A stretch of DNA of 64,000 bases from Symbiodinium sp. CCMP2592. Taxonomy: Eukaryota; Sar; Dinophyceae; Suessiales; Symbiodiniaceae. The notes beneath the pieces are model-generated. The model was not told the origin of the DNA, made no database searches, and saw only the letters and a list, made by a program, of their open reading frames with translations. A program made the position numbers and the translations under genes. The stretch lies in assembly GCA_905221615.1 (NCBI GenBank), contig CAJNDT010005334.1, positions 354,501 to 418,500 on the forward strand, given 5' to 3'. Positions 43,727 through 55,833 of the stretch are shown in pieces; positions within the stretch are counted from its first letter, which is position 1; the number at the start of each line of letters is the position of its first letter.

Positions 43727-44533
43727 GGCAGATTGCCCAGTCTGCTAGAGTCAAGATCGGCACTGCAATTTGATTCTTTGCTCTAGTCTAGGGCTGGCGG
43801 ATTGGGATGCCGTGCGTCATGCCTAGCAGTCGCTGGGACCATCAGTTCGTGACACACGAGACTTCCACTTGGGGCTTCAGTGCCGGAGTCGAAACATAAT
43901 CGAACAACACAATGTGTATTGAATTTATTATATTGACCACGGGTGGAAAGAAGCATCGATGCAGTGAGAAAAAGCTTCTACAACCAGAGCATCGCCTTTC
44001 TGAAACAACATGTGCATGCGCCTTGAACCCTTTACTGTACATTCCTGGTACTTTCTTCCGGTTGACGGAGGACTACAATATCTATCTATGCTCGTTTACG
44101 CTTGCTGCAGGTGCTGGCTGCTGAGATGGGTTTCGGCACATCCTTCGTTGAGGCTTCTGACTCTGAGTGGCTGATGATTTTCGTGAGTTTCTTCCGGAGA
44201 ACTGCCGGCGATGGTGCAGCGGCATCTTAAGGGGCAAGGCCAAGGGGACGGGGGTAGGGGGCCTGAATATCCCTGATCTGCGTTTTATTGGGGTTTAAAG
44301 AAAATTTCAAGAAGCCTATTCAATGTCCCGACCCCCCGTCCCCCTTACCCCCTTAGACTTGCTGTTCCTTATGGAGCAAAAGTTGTGCACGCCGCCAATC
44401 CGCCTAAGGCCAGAGGCAAAGGCTGCGTGTGGATGACGCTGGCGAGCACGGGGCCAAGTCCGAGTGCAAATGTAGCAGCAGTCGAGAGCTGGCCCAAGCA
44501 ACGAAAGACATTTGCTGAGGTCACGGCAAGTTG
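43727..44533. other. No recognisable gene
   Basis: Unique sequence, moderately AT-rich near 43880-43950. No motif or repeat beyond short runs. Confidence 0.4.
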
Positions 44534-45090
44534 CAGTACACTGTCGACGGAGCTTGCCGCCCTCCTTTCTCGAAGATGCGGTTTGAGGTGCCTTGGGTCA
44601 GAAGTCAAAGTAGCATGGTCCAGTCTCACTTGCATATTAAGCCCTGTGCGGGGCTCAGTAGTTTTACAACCTCGGTTTAAATGGGTTTGCAACATGAAGG
44701 CCCCGTGCCGTGTCTGGACGAGTTTGGGATCTTCACTCGGAAGTTCTGGCTGGGTTGAGACTTCATTCACAGGTTTGGGACCTTTCGAAGCCCACAGCGG
44801 CATCTCCATGCAGCCCTTTGTAGGACAAGCATTTCGGCGCTGAAGCTCCCGATGCTGCTGCTGCTTCTAGACAGTATCTCGCCCCTCCTCCTTCACCTCT
44901 CGCATTCTCGACGATTGTCGGACTAGGTGATGCTAGGCGAGACGGAGGTGAGTTTGAGAGACGCTTGCAGGACTCCTTCGTGCACTTCCCGGAGCTGGGA
45001 ACGACGGCCAAGCTGCCGCAGGCCAAAGCGGCCGAATTGAGGCGCAGCAAGGTGGAGTACAAGACACAGTCAAGCAAGCCAGCCTTGCCA
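44534..45090 (+). pseudogene. Remnant of an unrecognised protein family (blocks A and B)
   Basis: Block A at 44534 reads QYTVDGACRPPFSKMRFEV. Block B at about 44953-45063 reads DSFVHFPELGTTAKLPQAKA and continues AAELRRSKVEYKTQ. The same two blocks in the same order occur at 47197-47430. Between them no single frame stays open, so this is a relic or has introns. Family unknown to me. A shorter relative of block B (DGSVDFPEIGQA) is at about 45535-45565. Confidence 0.5.
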
Positions 45091-46078
45091 CCAGGGCGCA
45101 GCTTCAAGAGCAACCTGGCATGTTTAGCCAATCGATTCCGAGCTTCGAGCTGGTGTGAAGTCTTGTGGTCGAGCTTCAACCAAGTCTTGCGGTGGCAGCA
45201 TCTGTGGCCGTGCAGTTCAGAGATTCGAGGCTCGTGTAGTGTTTTTGGGAGGAAGCAGATGTCGAGTGCACCGGCAAGTTTCCGAATGTGTTCATAGTTT
45301 CACTACTTGCCACTTTTGGGATGGGCCTGATCGAGGGGTGACGTGCGGGTTTTCTGTGCAGATGATCGACTCTTGCCTTTCCCTCAGCTGGGACAGAGCT
45401 TCAGCGAATCCACTAAGTGCCGGTGCATCACCCGTACTGAGCGCCAGCCTGCAGCCGCTGCACAGTCCCCAAGGCAGTGCTCATTGGACGGGGATGTGCA
45501 GCCGACTTTTCAGCAGATGACCTTCACACAGGATGGCTCCGTGGATTTCCCTGAAATAGGCCAGGCCAGGTCCTTTGGTATTTGAAGGACGATCGCTTGA
45601 GAGACATGGCAGGGCAGTCCTTCCAGCTACCTCTTGGTCTCGAAAGCCCGCTGAGGAGCCCCACCCAGCCTTTGTCTTCTTGCCGCCTTGCCTGTAAATG
45701 TCCTTGAACCCGACCGACCCGACCTCAGGATGCAGCTCCAGGAGCTCGCTTGCAAGGCCCACCTCGGAGCGGCTCGGCTGTCTGGAGAAGCGAAACCCCA
45801 TCGTTCGCAGTCAACCCAGGTCATGTTCCACGGTGCCAGAAGAGACCTCCCTTGCTTTTTTTGAGGGTGGAGGCTGTGATGATTACATATTACATGTGCG
45901 AGTCCCATGCACGCGGAGGTACCGGTGGATCCCTTCTGCGCTTTCATGTGAGCTCTCGGTGCCTACAGCGCCCCCGGCTGGTTTCGGTTGCCACGAACCA
46001 CACCATGTCTGCACTGTTTGCAGAAGGACATGTGTCGAGCCCTTCGCATATGACAGAACTCTAGCAAGGGCACGTGCC

Positions 46079-46115
46079 AGGTACACCGTGGATGGCGCTT
46101 CCAAGCCGCACAGAT
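46079..46115 (+). pseudogene. Diverged block A copy
   Basis: Encodes RYTVDGASKPHRCC within a frame that shows no other similarity. It is the third of four copies of this block. Confidence 0.4.
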
Positions 46116-47196
46116 GTTGTGGAGCGATTTCAGGCTGACTTGCGAGCCAAGTCGTGGCGTGCCCCGATCCAGCAGATGTGCTTTTGTGAAGACGGACGCC
46201 TTGAAAGCACTAACGGCTAGCGGCCACTTTCGTCGGACAGACCCTGAGCCTTCCTGGCCTGAGGCCTGGTCTCTTTTCCGGAGTTGCAAAAGACGGTGAG
46301 ACTGCCAGAGGAAGATGTCGAATCTCTCAGGACCTCGGCTCGCTGCTTTGAGCCCTCTGAGCCCTCTGCACAGTTGCAGAGTTCTAGGCAGACGGAGGCA
46401 ACTGCAAGCGGACGGCGCGATGCGAAGCGAGCGGTAGTACCGTCGGGCTGAGACTGGTGCAGCGAGTCAGCGAGCTGGACTCAGGAGATCTCAGGAGTTG
46501 CCAACTTGTGACCTACACTCGAGACGTGCTCCCGAACGTTCTGCTTGAATGGCCCTCTCTGTCCTGGCTTGAACTCCGTGTGGAGTTGACACAGGCCTCA
46601 AGCATGCATGAGTGCTCTATACAGGACACAATGACATGAGCGAGGCACGGTGCCCGAGCATGTCTCTAGAGGTGCAGCAAGGGGCCGCCAAAGTGGAGAC
46701 GAGCCCCAGGCCAGGACAACGATACGACACAAATCGATCGCACAGTCGATGCCTCAAGCAACCAGTCCAGTGCGAAGTAGGCACAACCCAACAGAACTGC
46801 CACGAGACTCCTCCGAGTCTACTCAAGTCTACTCACTACTGCCGCTCGAAGCTTTGTCTCCCGTGGTGCGCGTCCGCCTATGTCAATTTGGGGTCGAGTA
46901 TCGAGGATCATGCTCCAAGACCTTGCAAATCTTGCTGGCCTTGGGACTTGCTTCGCCCTTTGGCCGCCTTGGCCCTTTGTTTCAGGCATTCTCTGAGCAT
47001 TTCTTTGAAGCTGCGAGTCGTCTACAAAGGTGGATCCTCAAGGCAGAAGGTCCATCCGGGTGTCCATTGCCGGAGATGGCCTCCTGCAGCCACCCGGCAT
47101 CCCAACTTCTGCACGCGGGCCTGCGCAAGATGTGAGCGAGACACGGCATTCACGACGTCCAGGGACAGCTGTCTCAAAGCACATCCCGTCTCAGTC

Positions 47197-47430
47197 AGGT
47201 ACTCGGTGAACGGATCTTGGAGACCCTGCTTCCACGAGCTCCGTGTCCGGGAGATGACCAGTGGTAGAGCTTCTTGTGAATAACTTTGATCGGAAAGGAA
47301 TGCAGGCCCTCGGGGCCTTGTGCAGCCGGAGGACGGTTGGTTTGAGATTCCGGAGTTGGGCAAAAGTGCCAAGCTGCCGGACGACCAAGCTGCCTGCAAG
47401 CAAGTCCTGGGGTCGATGGGTCGAGGGGCT
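47197..47430 (+). pseudogene. Second A+B remnant of the unrecognised family
   Basis: Block A reads RYSVNGSWRPCFHELRVRE at 47197; block B reads DGWFEIPELGKSAKLPDDQA and then CKQVLGSMGRG at about 47319-47420. The blocks are about 120 bases apart here against about 430 in the other pair, and in different frames, so sequence between them has been lost or is intronic. Confidence 0.5.
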
Positions 47431-47834
47431 GTGACATGCTGGAATTGCTCCTTTTTGCCGGCGTAGGTGACAGCCTTGGCCCATCGCCTCCAAGAGCTCC
47501 AGCAGATGGCATCCCTCATGTCCCAAAGGAGACCGCAAGGACCCGTCAGGGATTAGAAGAGCTCTGCAGACACCAGCCAAAAGCTCAAAGGACAGTCGGA
47601 GACCGGCCCGGCGCTGTGGCTCGTAGTAGATGCTGGCTGTGTGGCTGGGCGCGCTTGAGTAGCATGTCAGAGACCTCGGCATTGATCGTTTTCACGGTAG
47701 AGTACCACAAATACCTTCTTCGTATTGTCCAGCTATGTCCATTCTAAACCGCAAGCAAACAAACCCCCAACTGCACCGTACCATGATGTCTGCATGATGT
47801 CGATGAGACATGATGAGAGCAAACTGACTGACTG

Positions 47835-48030
47835 CGTGCGGGCGGGCGGGCGTGGGCGGGCGGGCGTGGGCGGGCGGGCGTGGGCGGGCGCGTGGGCGTG
47901 GGCAGGCGGGTGGGCGGGCGGGCGGTTGGCGGGTGGCGGGTGGGCGGGGGTGGGGTGGGTGGGGTGGGAGCGGGTGGTGTGGGTGGGTGGGGGTGGGTGG
48001 GCGGGTGGGGTGGGTGGGTGGGTGCGCGTG
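47835..48030 (+). repeat. GGGCGGGCGTG / GGGTGGGT G-rich minisatellite
   Basis: GGCGGGCGTG units passing into GGGTGGGTGG. Gly/Val/Trp and Pro/His/Ala frames here are artefacts. Confidence 0.95.
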
Positions 48031-48846
48031 CGTTTGTTCATGTTGGAATGAATGCTCCAAATCCGAACTTCTCGACAAGCCACCGGCTAATGATGAATCA
48101 CACACTCCAGAATTTCCAAATTCGTGGCGCTCACTATTACCGAAATTCCTGACCTTTGAATCGTTAGCATCTAAAATAGGTAAGGTGCTCATAGGATCGA
48201 AACTGTCTCTCGGACCCAGCTGGAAAGAGACTCCACCAGTGGCCCAAGCAGACGAAGCAAGTGCAACCTTTGGTGCCACCACTGCTTCTCCCATGACAAC
48301 ATAAAACCAACAAGGATGAAGAGTACGATAGTGAAGATTCAGAATTTAGAAGGGTGAGCAGAACAGAGGCTTCGGTAGCAATGCGCAAGGGCAAGTCTGA
48401 GGTTCAGCTCACGTCTCAAGATTGGGAGTGAACACCCCATCGACCTCTCTGCGGCAGCGCGCGACTGATTCTTGGAGTGCGAGGACAGCATGCTCAACAG
48501 GAACTAGTCAGGAACTTGACGTCACGGCACAGCCAGTATGAGCTCAACTCTGGCCGCCAGCTGGCGTGGCGACCTTCTCGGCGAAAGCTTGCTGGATCTG
48601 GAGTGGTGCACATCCTCCAGAGTGATCTCAGAGATTCAGATGGAGCAGATCCTGTGCTGACGGGAGATGCACGATGACTCGATGACGCGCATGGTGCTCT
48701 CAGCCCGCACCTTGTGCGGACACACGCGATGTGAGGTGAAGTGATGGAAAGAAAGCACCCAAGACAACTTCAAGACAACGGTTCAGTGGCAGAAAATATT
48801 GGGGCACTGGCTTTGACCGTCTTCAGTTTTTGATTCTTGAATATTC
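48031..48846. other. No recognisable gene
   Basis: Unique sequence with one GAATTTC/AAATTC patch (48108-48150). Frames are short and on both strands. Confidence 0.4.
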
Positions 48847-49311
48847 TTGACAGACTGGTTGCAGGGCCGGTTGCTACATGTACATCGACGGCCAGCAAAC
48901 TTCCAGGCTGTGTTTTACTCATGTCCGCAGATTCATGTCAGTATAGTTGGCCTCTGTCCTCGATTGCTCAATCAGGTCGGCGACCGGGTCACCTTTACGG
49001 AAGCACCTCTTGCTGGCTTGCTGTTTGCCTCAGTAAATCTTGCGGCGAGGGCAGAGCTCAAGAACACAACAGATCCGGCAGAGTCCAGCATGCCAGGTGC
49101 AACTGGGGTCCAGCTTGCAGGCCGATTCGAACTGCATGAGATTTTGTTCGAAGTTGACCCTGCTACTCATTGCTACGAGGCTTGGAAGGACCAAATTGTC
49201 GGAACCATTGCTGAAGCCGTCAGCCTACAGCTTGCATTTTCGCGTGTTCATCGTCATGCAGATATATGCAGATTGAAAATCGTTCGACAAGCGGAGTTGA
49301 TGAGGTGCTAG
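48847..49311 (+). CDS. Hypothetical ORF, 154 codons
   Basis: The frame reads DRVTFTEAPLAGLLFASVNL, AGRFELHEILFEVDPATHC and ICRLKIVRQAELMRC. It is the longest plausible frame between 47430 and 51046, with balanced composition and no low-complexity cause. There is no known motif, no partner exon and no clear start context, so it may be chance. Confidence 0.25.
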   Translation: MTDWLQGRLLHVHRRPANFQAVFYSCPQIHVSIVGLCPRLLNQVGDRVTFTEAPLAGLLFASVNLAARAELKNTTDPAESSMPGATGVQLAGRFELHEILFEVDPATHCYEAWKDQIVGTIAEAVSLQLAFSRVHRHADICRLKIVRQAELMRC

Positions 49312-51045
49312 GCGCAGCGAGCGAAGAGCGGCGTTATGTGCTGGCCTTGCAACATAAGTTGCAGCACAAATGCCAAGCCTTGTGGGACCGATGTTGTGCT
49401 TCTTATGGCCTTATGGTTCAACAGTAGAAGATTGAAAGAGGCACATGAGCTGAACTCTTGCATGTAGACGAAAGTTGCCCTTCATTTGTCGACATTTCGC
49501 AGCAGTCCCGGTCCCTCGCATGAGCATCGGCTACAGCTCATCTTCGCCCTGCGAGCCTCGTAGCAGCTCAGCTCGGATGTCAGAGGAACGCCAAGGCCAA
49601 GGCTATTGCAGCGAGGCGCCGCCTCGCCACGCCTCGCCTTGGAGATGTGAGGTAGAAGTTGTGTCGTCGAGTCGTGCGTGGAGCTGCGCCCTCGGTTGCG
49701 ATTACTACGATGGCGCCTGCGACACCACAGTCGCTGCCATTGCCATGACCCGCTACGTCCTCGTTCATTGCCTCTGCCGCTTCAAGCTCTACGCACTCTC
49801 TGGCCTTGCCTTGCTACACTTTGCTACTCAGCGCGACCGCTGTCCTGACGCATTTTGTTAATTGCAAGTCTGCCTTCGAGACTCCTTCCTTTGATTTCCG
49901 CCGTGATGCTTGAATGGCCAGTTTCTTGCTGCCTCTATCTTTATGACTTTCACCTGTCCCGGGACAAGGATGTCCGTCAAGGCTGTCAAGGGTTTCTTGC
50001 GCTGAGGGTTGTGGCACCCGGGCTTGGGAATGAATGTGCCATGCTGCCCTCTCAGTTGCGCCTGCTTAGTCTGCACATGGACAAGCAGTGTGACAAGCAT
50101 TTGCCTTGTTGTTGTTGCTGCTGCTGCTGCTGCTGTTGTTGTTGTTGTTGTTCCGCAATGTGCGAGAGAGATAGGGAGAGAGATGACAACAGGGTCAATG
50201 TTGAAAAATATCGTAACATTCAGCGTTGCCAGGTGGCCGATGCCGCGCAGCTCATAGAGCAGTGGAATGGCGTCAAGAACAATTTTAAGCCACTCACACC
50301 AATCACTTCAGCCTACCGGCAGAGACTCGGCAAGAGATCGCATCTTCCTTTGGCAAGCGACCAGATCTCCTTGAAGAGACAGCACAGCATGTATGAGGCA
50401 CTGTCCAGGCCTGCAAGACCATGTTAGTGTGCATGCTTCTGTGCAGAAGGTTTCCTGCTGTAGGAGAACTGACCAAGCAAGATATCACTCCTTCGCGGTC
50501 TGTGAGAATGGCTTCTCTCTGGGGGGGGGGGGGTTGGGGGCAATAGACGCAAGTAACCTGCTGTTCCCGGGGTTTCTGGCATCCCACTCTAGATTAGAAG
50601 AAAAGCCCAGCACTTGATGCGACGTCCTGCAGTGGGGATCTAGAATCTATTTGCTTAATTATCGCAATTGAAGTGCCCGAATCGGGACAGGTTTTCTCAT
50701 GGGTTCGTCTCTGTCTGGGGATGTTGTCGCTTTGGACACCGCGCAAGACGTGTATCGGAGTGCTTGCAGCTCGAGGCCGATGACAGGAAGAGGGGCCCAA
50801 CGATAGAGCAGAACGACTGCCAAGGTGCTCCTTGAGAAGCTGGCCCGTAGGGAATTCCGAGCAGCCCCTGACATCTGCAAATGTTTCCTTGTCCTAGGAA
50901 GGATGTTGGCATCTCGGGCGATCCCAAGTTTCACGAGATGAAACACTTCCTCACGAGCCACCAACACCAGGCCTGCAGAGCTAGCACATTGCTTGAACAA
51001 AAGCTGGAAGCCGAAATGACAAGCCCAGCAGGGGTGAGGGTAGCT
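49312..51045. other. No recognisable gene; TGC/TGT tract inside
   Basis: Unique sequence with a TGCTGCTGTTGT triplet tract at 50104-50152 and a G12 run near 50520. Open frames are short or low-complexity. Confidence 0.45.
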
Positions 51046-51104
51046 GCAAATATATATGTATGTATATGTATACATATGTAAACATGTATACACACACATA
51101 TAAC

Positions 51105-51153
<49 letters not shown>

Positions 51154-51257
51154 TATTAATATATTATATATTAATATATTAATATATATTATATATTATA
51201 TATATATATTATTATATATATATATATATATATGCATATGCTGCATTTGCATGTATG

Positions 51258-51317
<60 letters not shown>

Positions 51318-51330
51318 CATATGGAAGGTT
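51046..51330. repeat. TA and CT microsatellites
   Basis: TATATG, long TA with TTAATATA variants, then a CT tract (51259-51276) and TA again. Confidence 0.97.
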
Positions 51331-51397
51331 GAAGCTTCGTGTTTTTTGGAAGGACACAAGTTCTAATCGGAAATGGCAACTTCTTATGTACATTGCG
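51318..51397 (+). repeat. Dispersed repeat C, copy 1
   Basis: ATGGAAGGTTGAAGCTTC, TTTTTTGGAAGGACACAAGT and CTTCTTAT recur in order at 54800-54875, each time just after a TATATG/TA tract. The second copy runs into the LINE 3' fragment, so this may be internal LINE sequence. Confidence 0.8.
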
Positions 51398-51419
51398 GCG
51401 TCCTGGCGGAGCGTGGCGA

Positions 51420-51640
51420 ACGACCCGAAGATGCATCCGCATTGCGAAGACGCATTCGTCAAAAGAGGCCTAATAGGCGCAGACGCATTCCGAAGACGCA
51501 TTGGAAGGCGCAGACGCCTTGGGAGGCGAAGACGCATTGGGTGGCGCAGGGACATTGCGAAGATACATTGGATAGGCGAAGACGCATTGGGAGAGCGAAG
51601 ACGGCTTCAGAAGACACATTGCTAGGCTATACGGTTCAGG
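51420..51640 (+). repeat. ~18-bp minisatellite (GGCGAAGACGCATTGGGA)
   Basis: About ten imperfect units such as GGCGCAGACGCATTCCGAAG and GGCGAAGACGCATTGGGA. The Arg-rich frames here are artefacts. Confidence 0.85.
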
Positions 51641-51979
51641 TAGGCGCAGACGAGCAGAATGCGAGGGCAGCGTCACATGCATGACTCGCATGACAGTTTG
51701 CTGAGCATGGGTTCCGCAAGAGATCTGATGTTAAAATCAGGGTTCTCCATCAGTCCAATTCTCCACCCCGGGAGATTCAGTTGTATAAGAGTTCGGCTTA
51801 TGAGGGGTGTGCGCCTACTCGTCCATTGGTTGTGTGGCCAACAGGACCAAAAAACAACCTACCCCCCAAGTCCATCTCCATACGTGCTCCTTATTGAGGG
51901 GAGGAGCACGTATGGAAATCGCGTGAAATGGCTCACTGTCAATCTTCGGTCACAAGTACCGTAGGCATCCTCACTAGAT

Positions 51980-53830
51980 CAGCGGCGCCCCCACCGGTCC
52001 AAGGCTTAATACCGGAGTTCAAGGTTTGTGAGAGTTCTGATTTAAATCCCAGGGGAGCGCTCCATCAGTCCAAGGCCTTATCAGCCTTATCCTCGGAGTT
52101 CAAGATCTATAAGACAAGAGTTCAAGGCCCCACGCCCGGAGTTCAAGATCTATACGAGTTCTGCCTCAAAAACCAGGGTAGCCCCACCAGTCCATGGCCC
52201 TGTCCTCGGAGTTCAAGATCGAAAGAGTTCTGATTTAGAAATCAGCGGCACGCCATCAGTGCAAGCGATCAGGACCTATAATAGTTCTGATTTAAAAATC
52301 AGGGGCGCCCCAGCAATTTTGTGAGAGTGCTGATTTAGAAACAGGGGAGACCCATCAGTGCAAAGCTCTCCTCGGCCTTCAAGCTTTGTAATTGTTCTGA
52401 TTTCGAGATCAGGAGAGCCCAATCAGCCAAAGGCTCCACTCTCGGAGTTCGAAGGCTTGTAAAAGTTCTGTTCAAGAATCAGGGCTGCCCCATCAGTCCA
52501 AGGCCCCACCTTAGGACCTTAGGAGTTCAAGATCTGTAAGAGTTCTGATTCAATAGACCAGAGGTGCCCATCAGTCCATGGCCCTTTTCTCGGAGTTCAA
52601 CATCTATCCGAGTTCTGGTTAGAAATCAGGGGCGCTCCATCAGCCCAAGGCCCCACCCTCGGAGTTCAAGATCTGTAAGAGTTCTGATTTGAAGGTCAGG
52701 GGCGCTCCATCAGTCCAAGGCCTTATCCTCAGAGGTCAATCCTCAGAGGGCAAGATCATGCAAGATCTATCAGAGTTCTGGGTGTAAAATCAGCGGCGCA
52801 CCATCATTGCAAGGCTCTATATCCTTGGAGTTCACGATCTATAACAGTTTTGATTTAAACATCAGGTGCGCTCCATCAGTCCAAGGCCCTATCCTCGGAG
52901 TTCAAGATCTATAAGAGTTCTTGAATCAGGGGCGCCCCATCACTCCAAGGCCTTTAAGAGTTCAGATTTCGATATCAGCCGACCCAATCAGTCAAAGGTC
53001 CCACCCTCGGAGTTCAAGGCTTGTAAGAGTTCTGATTTAAAAATCAGGGGTGCCCATCAATCCAAGGCCCCACCTTCGGAGTTCAAGATCTATAAGAGTT
53101 CTGATTGAATAAATCAGGGCTGCCCATCAGTCCAATGCCCTTTTCTCGGAGTTCAACATCTATCAGAGTTCTGATTTGAATATCAGGGGCGCTCCATCAG
53201 TCCAAGGCCTTTTCGGCTTTATCCTCGGAGTTCAAGATCTATAAGACAAGAGTTCTGCAGGGTTGCCCATCAGTCCAAGGCCCTATCCTCGGAGGTCAAG
53301 ATCTATAAGAGTTCTGATTTGAAAATCAGGGGCCCACCCTCGGAGTTGAAGATTTGTAAGGGGTCTGATTCAAAAAAATCAGGGGCGCGCCATCAGTCCA
53401 AGGCCTTATCAGCCTTATCCTCGGAGCTCAAGATCTATATAAGACAAAACTGCTGATATAAAATTCACGAGCACCCCGTCAGTCCAAGCCGTCACCCTCC
53501 CTCGAGTTCAAGATCTATTATCAGTTCTGCTGCAAAAAATCAAGTTAGCTCCATCAGTCCAAGGCCCTTCCCTCGGAGTTCAAGATCGATAAGAGTTCTG
53601 ATTTGCAAATCATGGGCACGCCATGAGTGCAAGCCCCCTCTCGGGGTTCAGGAGTCCAGCTCAAGATCTGTACAGGTTTTGATTTAGAAATTACGGGCGC
53701 CCCATCAGTCCAAGGCCCCACCCTCGGAGATCAAGATCTGTAAGTGTTCTTTTCTACACATCAGGGGCGCACCATCAGTTGAAGGCGTCATCCTCAGAGT
53801 TCAATATCAGAGTTCTGTTTGAAAAAGCAG
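51980..53830 (+). repeat. Long satellite, ~70-110 bp units with a CTGATTT...AAATCAG hairpin
   Basis: More than twenty diverged units share AGGGGCGCCCCATCAGTCCA, AAGGCCCCACCCTCGGAGTT and CAAGATCTATAAGAGTTCTG. Most contain CTGATTT-AA-AAATCAG, a 7-bp perfect hairpin, and GGGGCGCCCC, itself palindromic. No coding capacity. Confidence 0.93.
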
Positions 53831-54480
53831 TTGCGTGACACCAGTTTCTAGGCGCAGTTCCAGCGCAAATCGGCGCATTCCGGCGGAATCCGCGAATTGT
53901 GTCGCAATCAGCGCATTCCGGCACATGTCCGGCTGCGGCCACTGAGCCTGCACGAAAGAGCTTACAGCATCTGCAGCCACAATTGGATCACGGCTTCGAG
54001 GACTCCACAGGCTGGCAGAGCTGAGCCCTTGTCGAGAGGCTTTATAGGGCTTGGGGCGATAAGGTGTAGGAGTGTAGGCTTCAAATCAAAAGCTTGCAGG
54101 AATTTAGGTATAGGTCTTAAGGAGCCAATATCGAGGTCGCGAAATTTTTACGGATATAAACAGAAACATCAAGATTGTTTATTCGCATTCCATGAAAACC
54201 CATATTTTTTGTTTTTCCGGGTCCTGCACTATGACACCCTGCGCGACCATGTGCAAAAACTAGAGCTTCAATGCTTCAAGACCTCAAGATCCGGACCCCA
54301 AGATCTAGGGATGGGGAACCCGAAATCCTAAATCCGAAACCGCAAGCCTGCTAGCTTTCGGGGTTTGGCCATGGCTCCTGACCCCAGGATTGAGGGCCGC
54401 ACCCCTGCGTGTGTGCATCAGGATCAGGGCCTGGGCTCTGGCATCAGATCCAGGCGCCTCAGGTAATGTGGCTTCACAAT
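53831..54480. other. No recognisable gene
   Basis: Starts with GGCGCATTCCGGCG-type short repeats (to about 53930), then unique sequence. Confidence 0.4.
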
Positions 54481-54745
54481 CCGGCGTCACCACCTAACGC
54501 GGCGTCACCCTAATGCAGCGTCAGTAATTCGGCGTCAACGCCTAATGTGACGTCAGCGATTCGGCGTCACCACTCAATGCGGCTTCACAAATAATTCTCG
54601 TCGTCACAACCCAATGCGGCGTCAGGAAACAATGCGTCGCGACGCAATTCGGCGTCAGCGGACAATTCGGCGTCAGACAATGTGGCACAATTCGCCATTA
54701 CCTAAAATGCAATGCGGCTTCAGGACTTCGGATTCGGCGTCGGGT
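54481..54745 (+). repeat. ~17-bp minisatellite (AATTCGGCGTCA / AATGCGGCGTCA)
   Basis: About twelve imperfect units, CGGCGTCAnnnnnTAATGCGG and variants. Confidence 0.88.
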
Positions 54746-54884
54746 CGTTGGCCACACCCACCCCAGGCGGCCGCCCTATATGTATATGTATATGTACATA
54801 TATGGAAGGTTGAAGCTTCAGGTTTTTTTGGAAAGACACAAGTTTCAATCGGACATGACAGCTTCTTATCTACGACGCAGTCAT

Positions 54885-55265
54885 CAGGAGCCGCTTGCTT
54901 CATGGGTTTGAAACAGTTCATTTGACAAAAACGCGAGCACGAAGGCTGAATCACCGCAGAGGCTTGCGTAAGATATTGAACTTTGATTCTACATATGTCA
55001 GCCCGGCAAACACAAATGTCGAGCCGTTCGAACTTGCAACACGAGCAGCTCGAAGACAAGTCATACTTTTTGACCTGTGATGCCAGAAGGGTTAGGCTAG
55101 CCGGTCATATTCTGAGATCTTCTAATTCAGATCCATTTAGACAGGTAATCAGTAGCTACAAGCCGGACTCAGCTGAGCCCTTCGAGGTCGGTCGCAGCAG
55201 AAGGATAGGGCGACTTAGACAACAATGGCTATCCGAAGTTAATTTTAACGCTACGCCACCCGCCT
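54885..55265 (+). pseudogene. 3' fragment of a LINE reverse transcriptase ORF
   Basis: Frame 1 (to 55080) reads LHGFETVHLTKTRARRLNHR, RGLRKILNFDSTYVSP and ANTNVEPFELATRAARR. After a shift, frame 2 reads RRVRLAGHILRSSNSDPFRQ and GRSRRIGRLRQQWLSEV. This is the conserved tail after the RT domain of protist LINE proteins (LRKIL..STY...NT, GHILR...DP.R, RR.GR.R..W). The RT itself is missing upstream, as in a 5'-truncated insertion. It belongs to a different family from the LINEs at 19421 and 55800 as far as the tail shows. Confidence 0.75.
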
Positions 55266-55799
55266 CGGCTTGCCGGAGACCAGCACTGCGACAGAACTCA
55301 GGAGGCTAGGAAGGCCGAAAAGCAGCGGGACAAGGAGGGCCATGGGGGGAGGACGGAAAAAGCAGGTACAATGAAGGGGAGCCGGGCAAGGGAGTGGTAA
55401 ACGAACGCGGGCGGGGTACCTGAACTAAACCCTAATACGATAGGGCCTGTGGCCTCGGCGGATTCGTTGGCTTTTGCGACATATTCGATCTACCCATATG
55501 ATCCCATATGATGGGTCTAATCATCAAAATGCAGTCATGTTTCAAAAAGCTCAGATTTGACAGCTGCTGTAGGGTCTCCCATCCCAGTTCCATCTGTTAC
55601 CAAGCAGAATGCGCATGGCGTGCGAAAAAGACACATATTGACATTATTTATGTATGTGTACGTATGTTTACGTAGGGCTCAGAGCACCCCACCGTGGGAT
55701 AGCTGAACGCCCCAGACACCCAATCGTGGTGTCGTTGTTTTCGCTGTTACGGCAGCTGATAGCCCCTCGCACCGCCATCGTCGCCTTCAGCGCTCAAGA
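55266..55799. other. Probable 3' UTR and tail of the LINE fragment, then 5' flank of the next LINE
   Basis: Unique sequence. TTATTTATGTATGTGTACGT at about 55645-55672 may be the LINE tail. A 5S-rRNA-like core is discussed in the findings (about 55566-55615, minus strand). Confidence 0.35.
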
Positions 55800-55833
55800 G
55801 TGCGCAAACGGCTCCGTGAGGGAGCCCCCGTGA

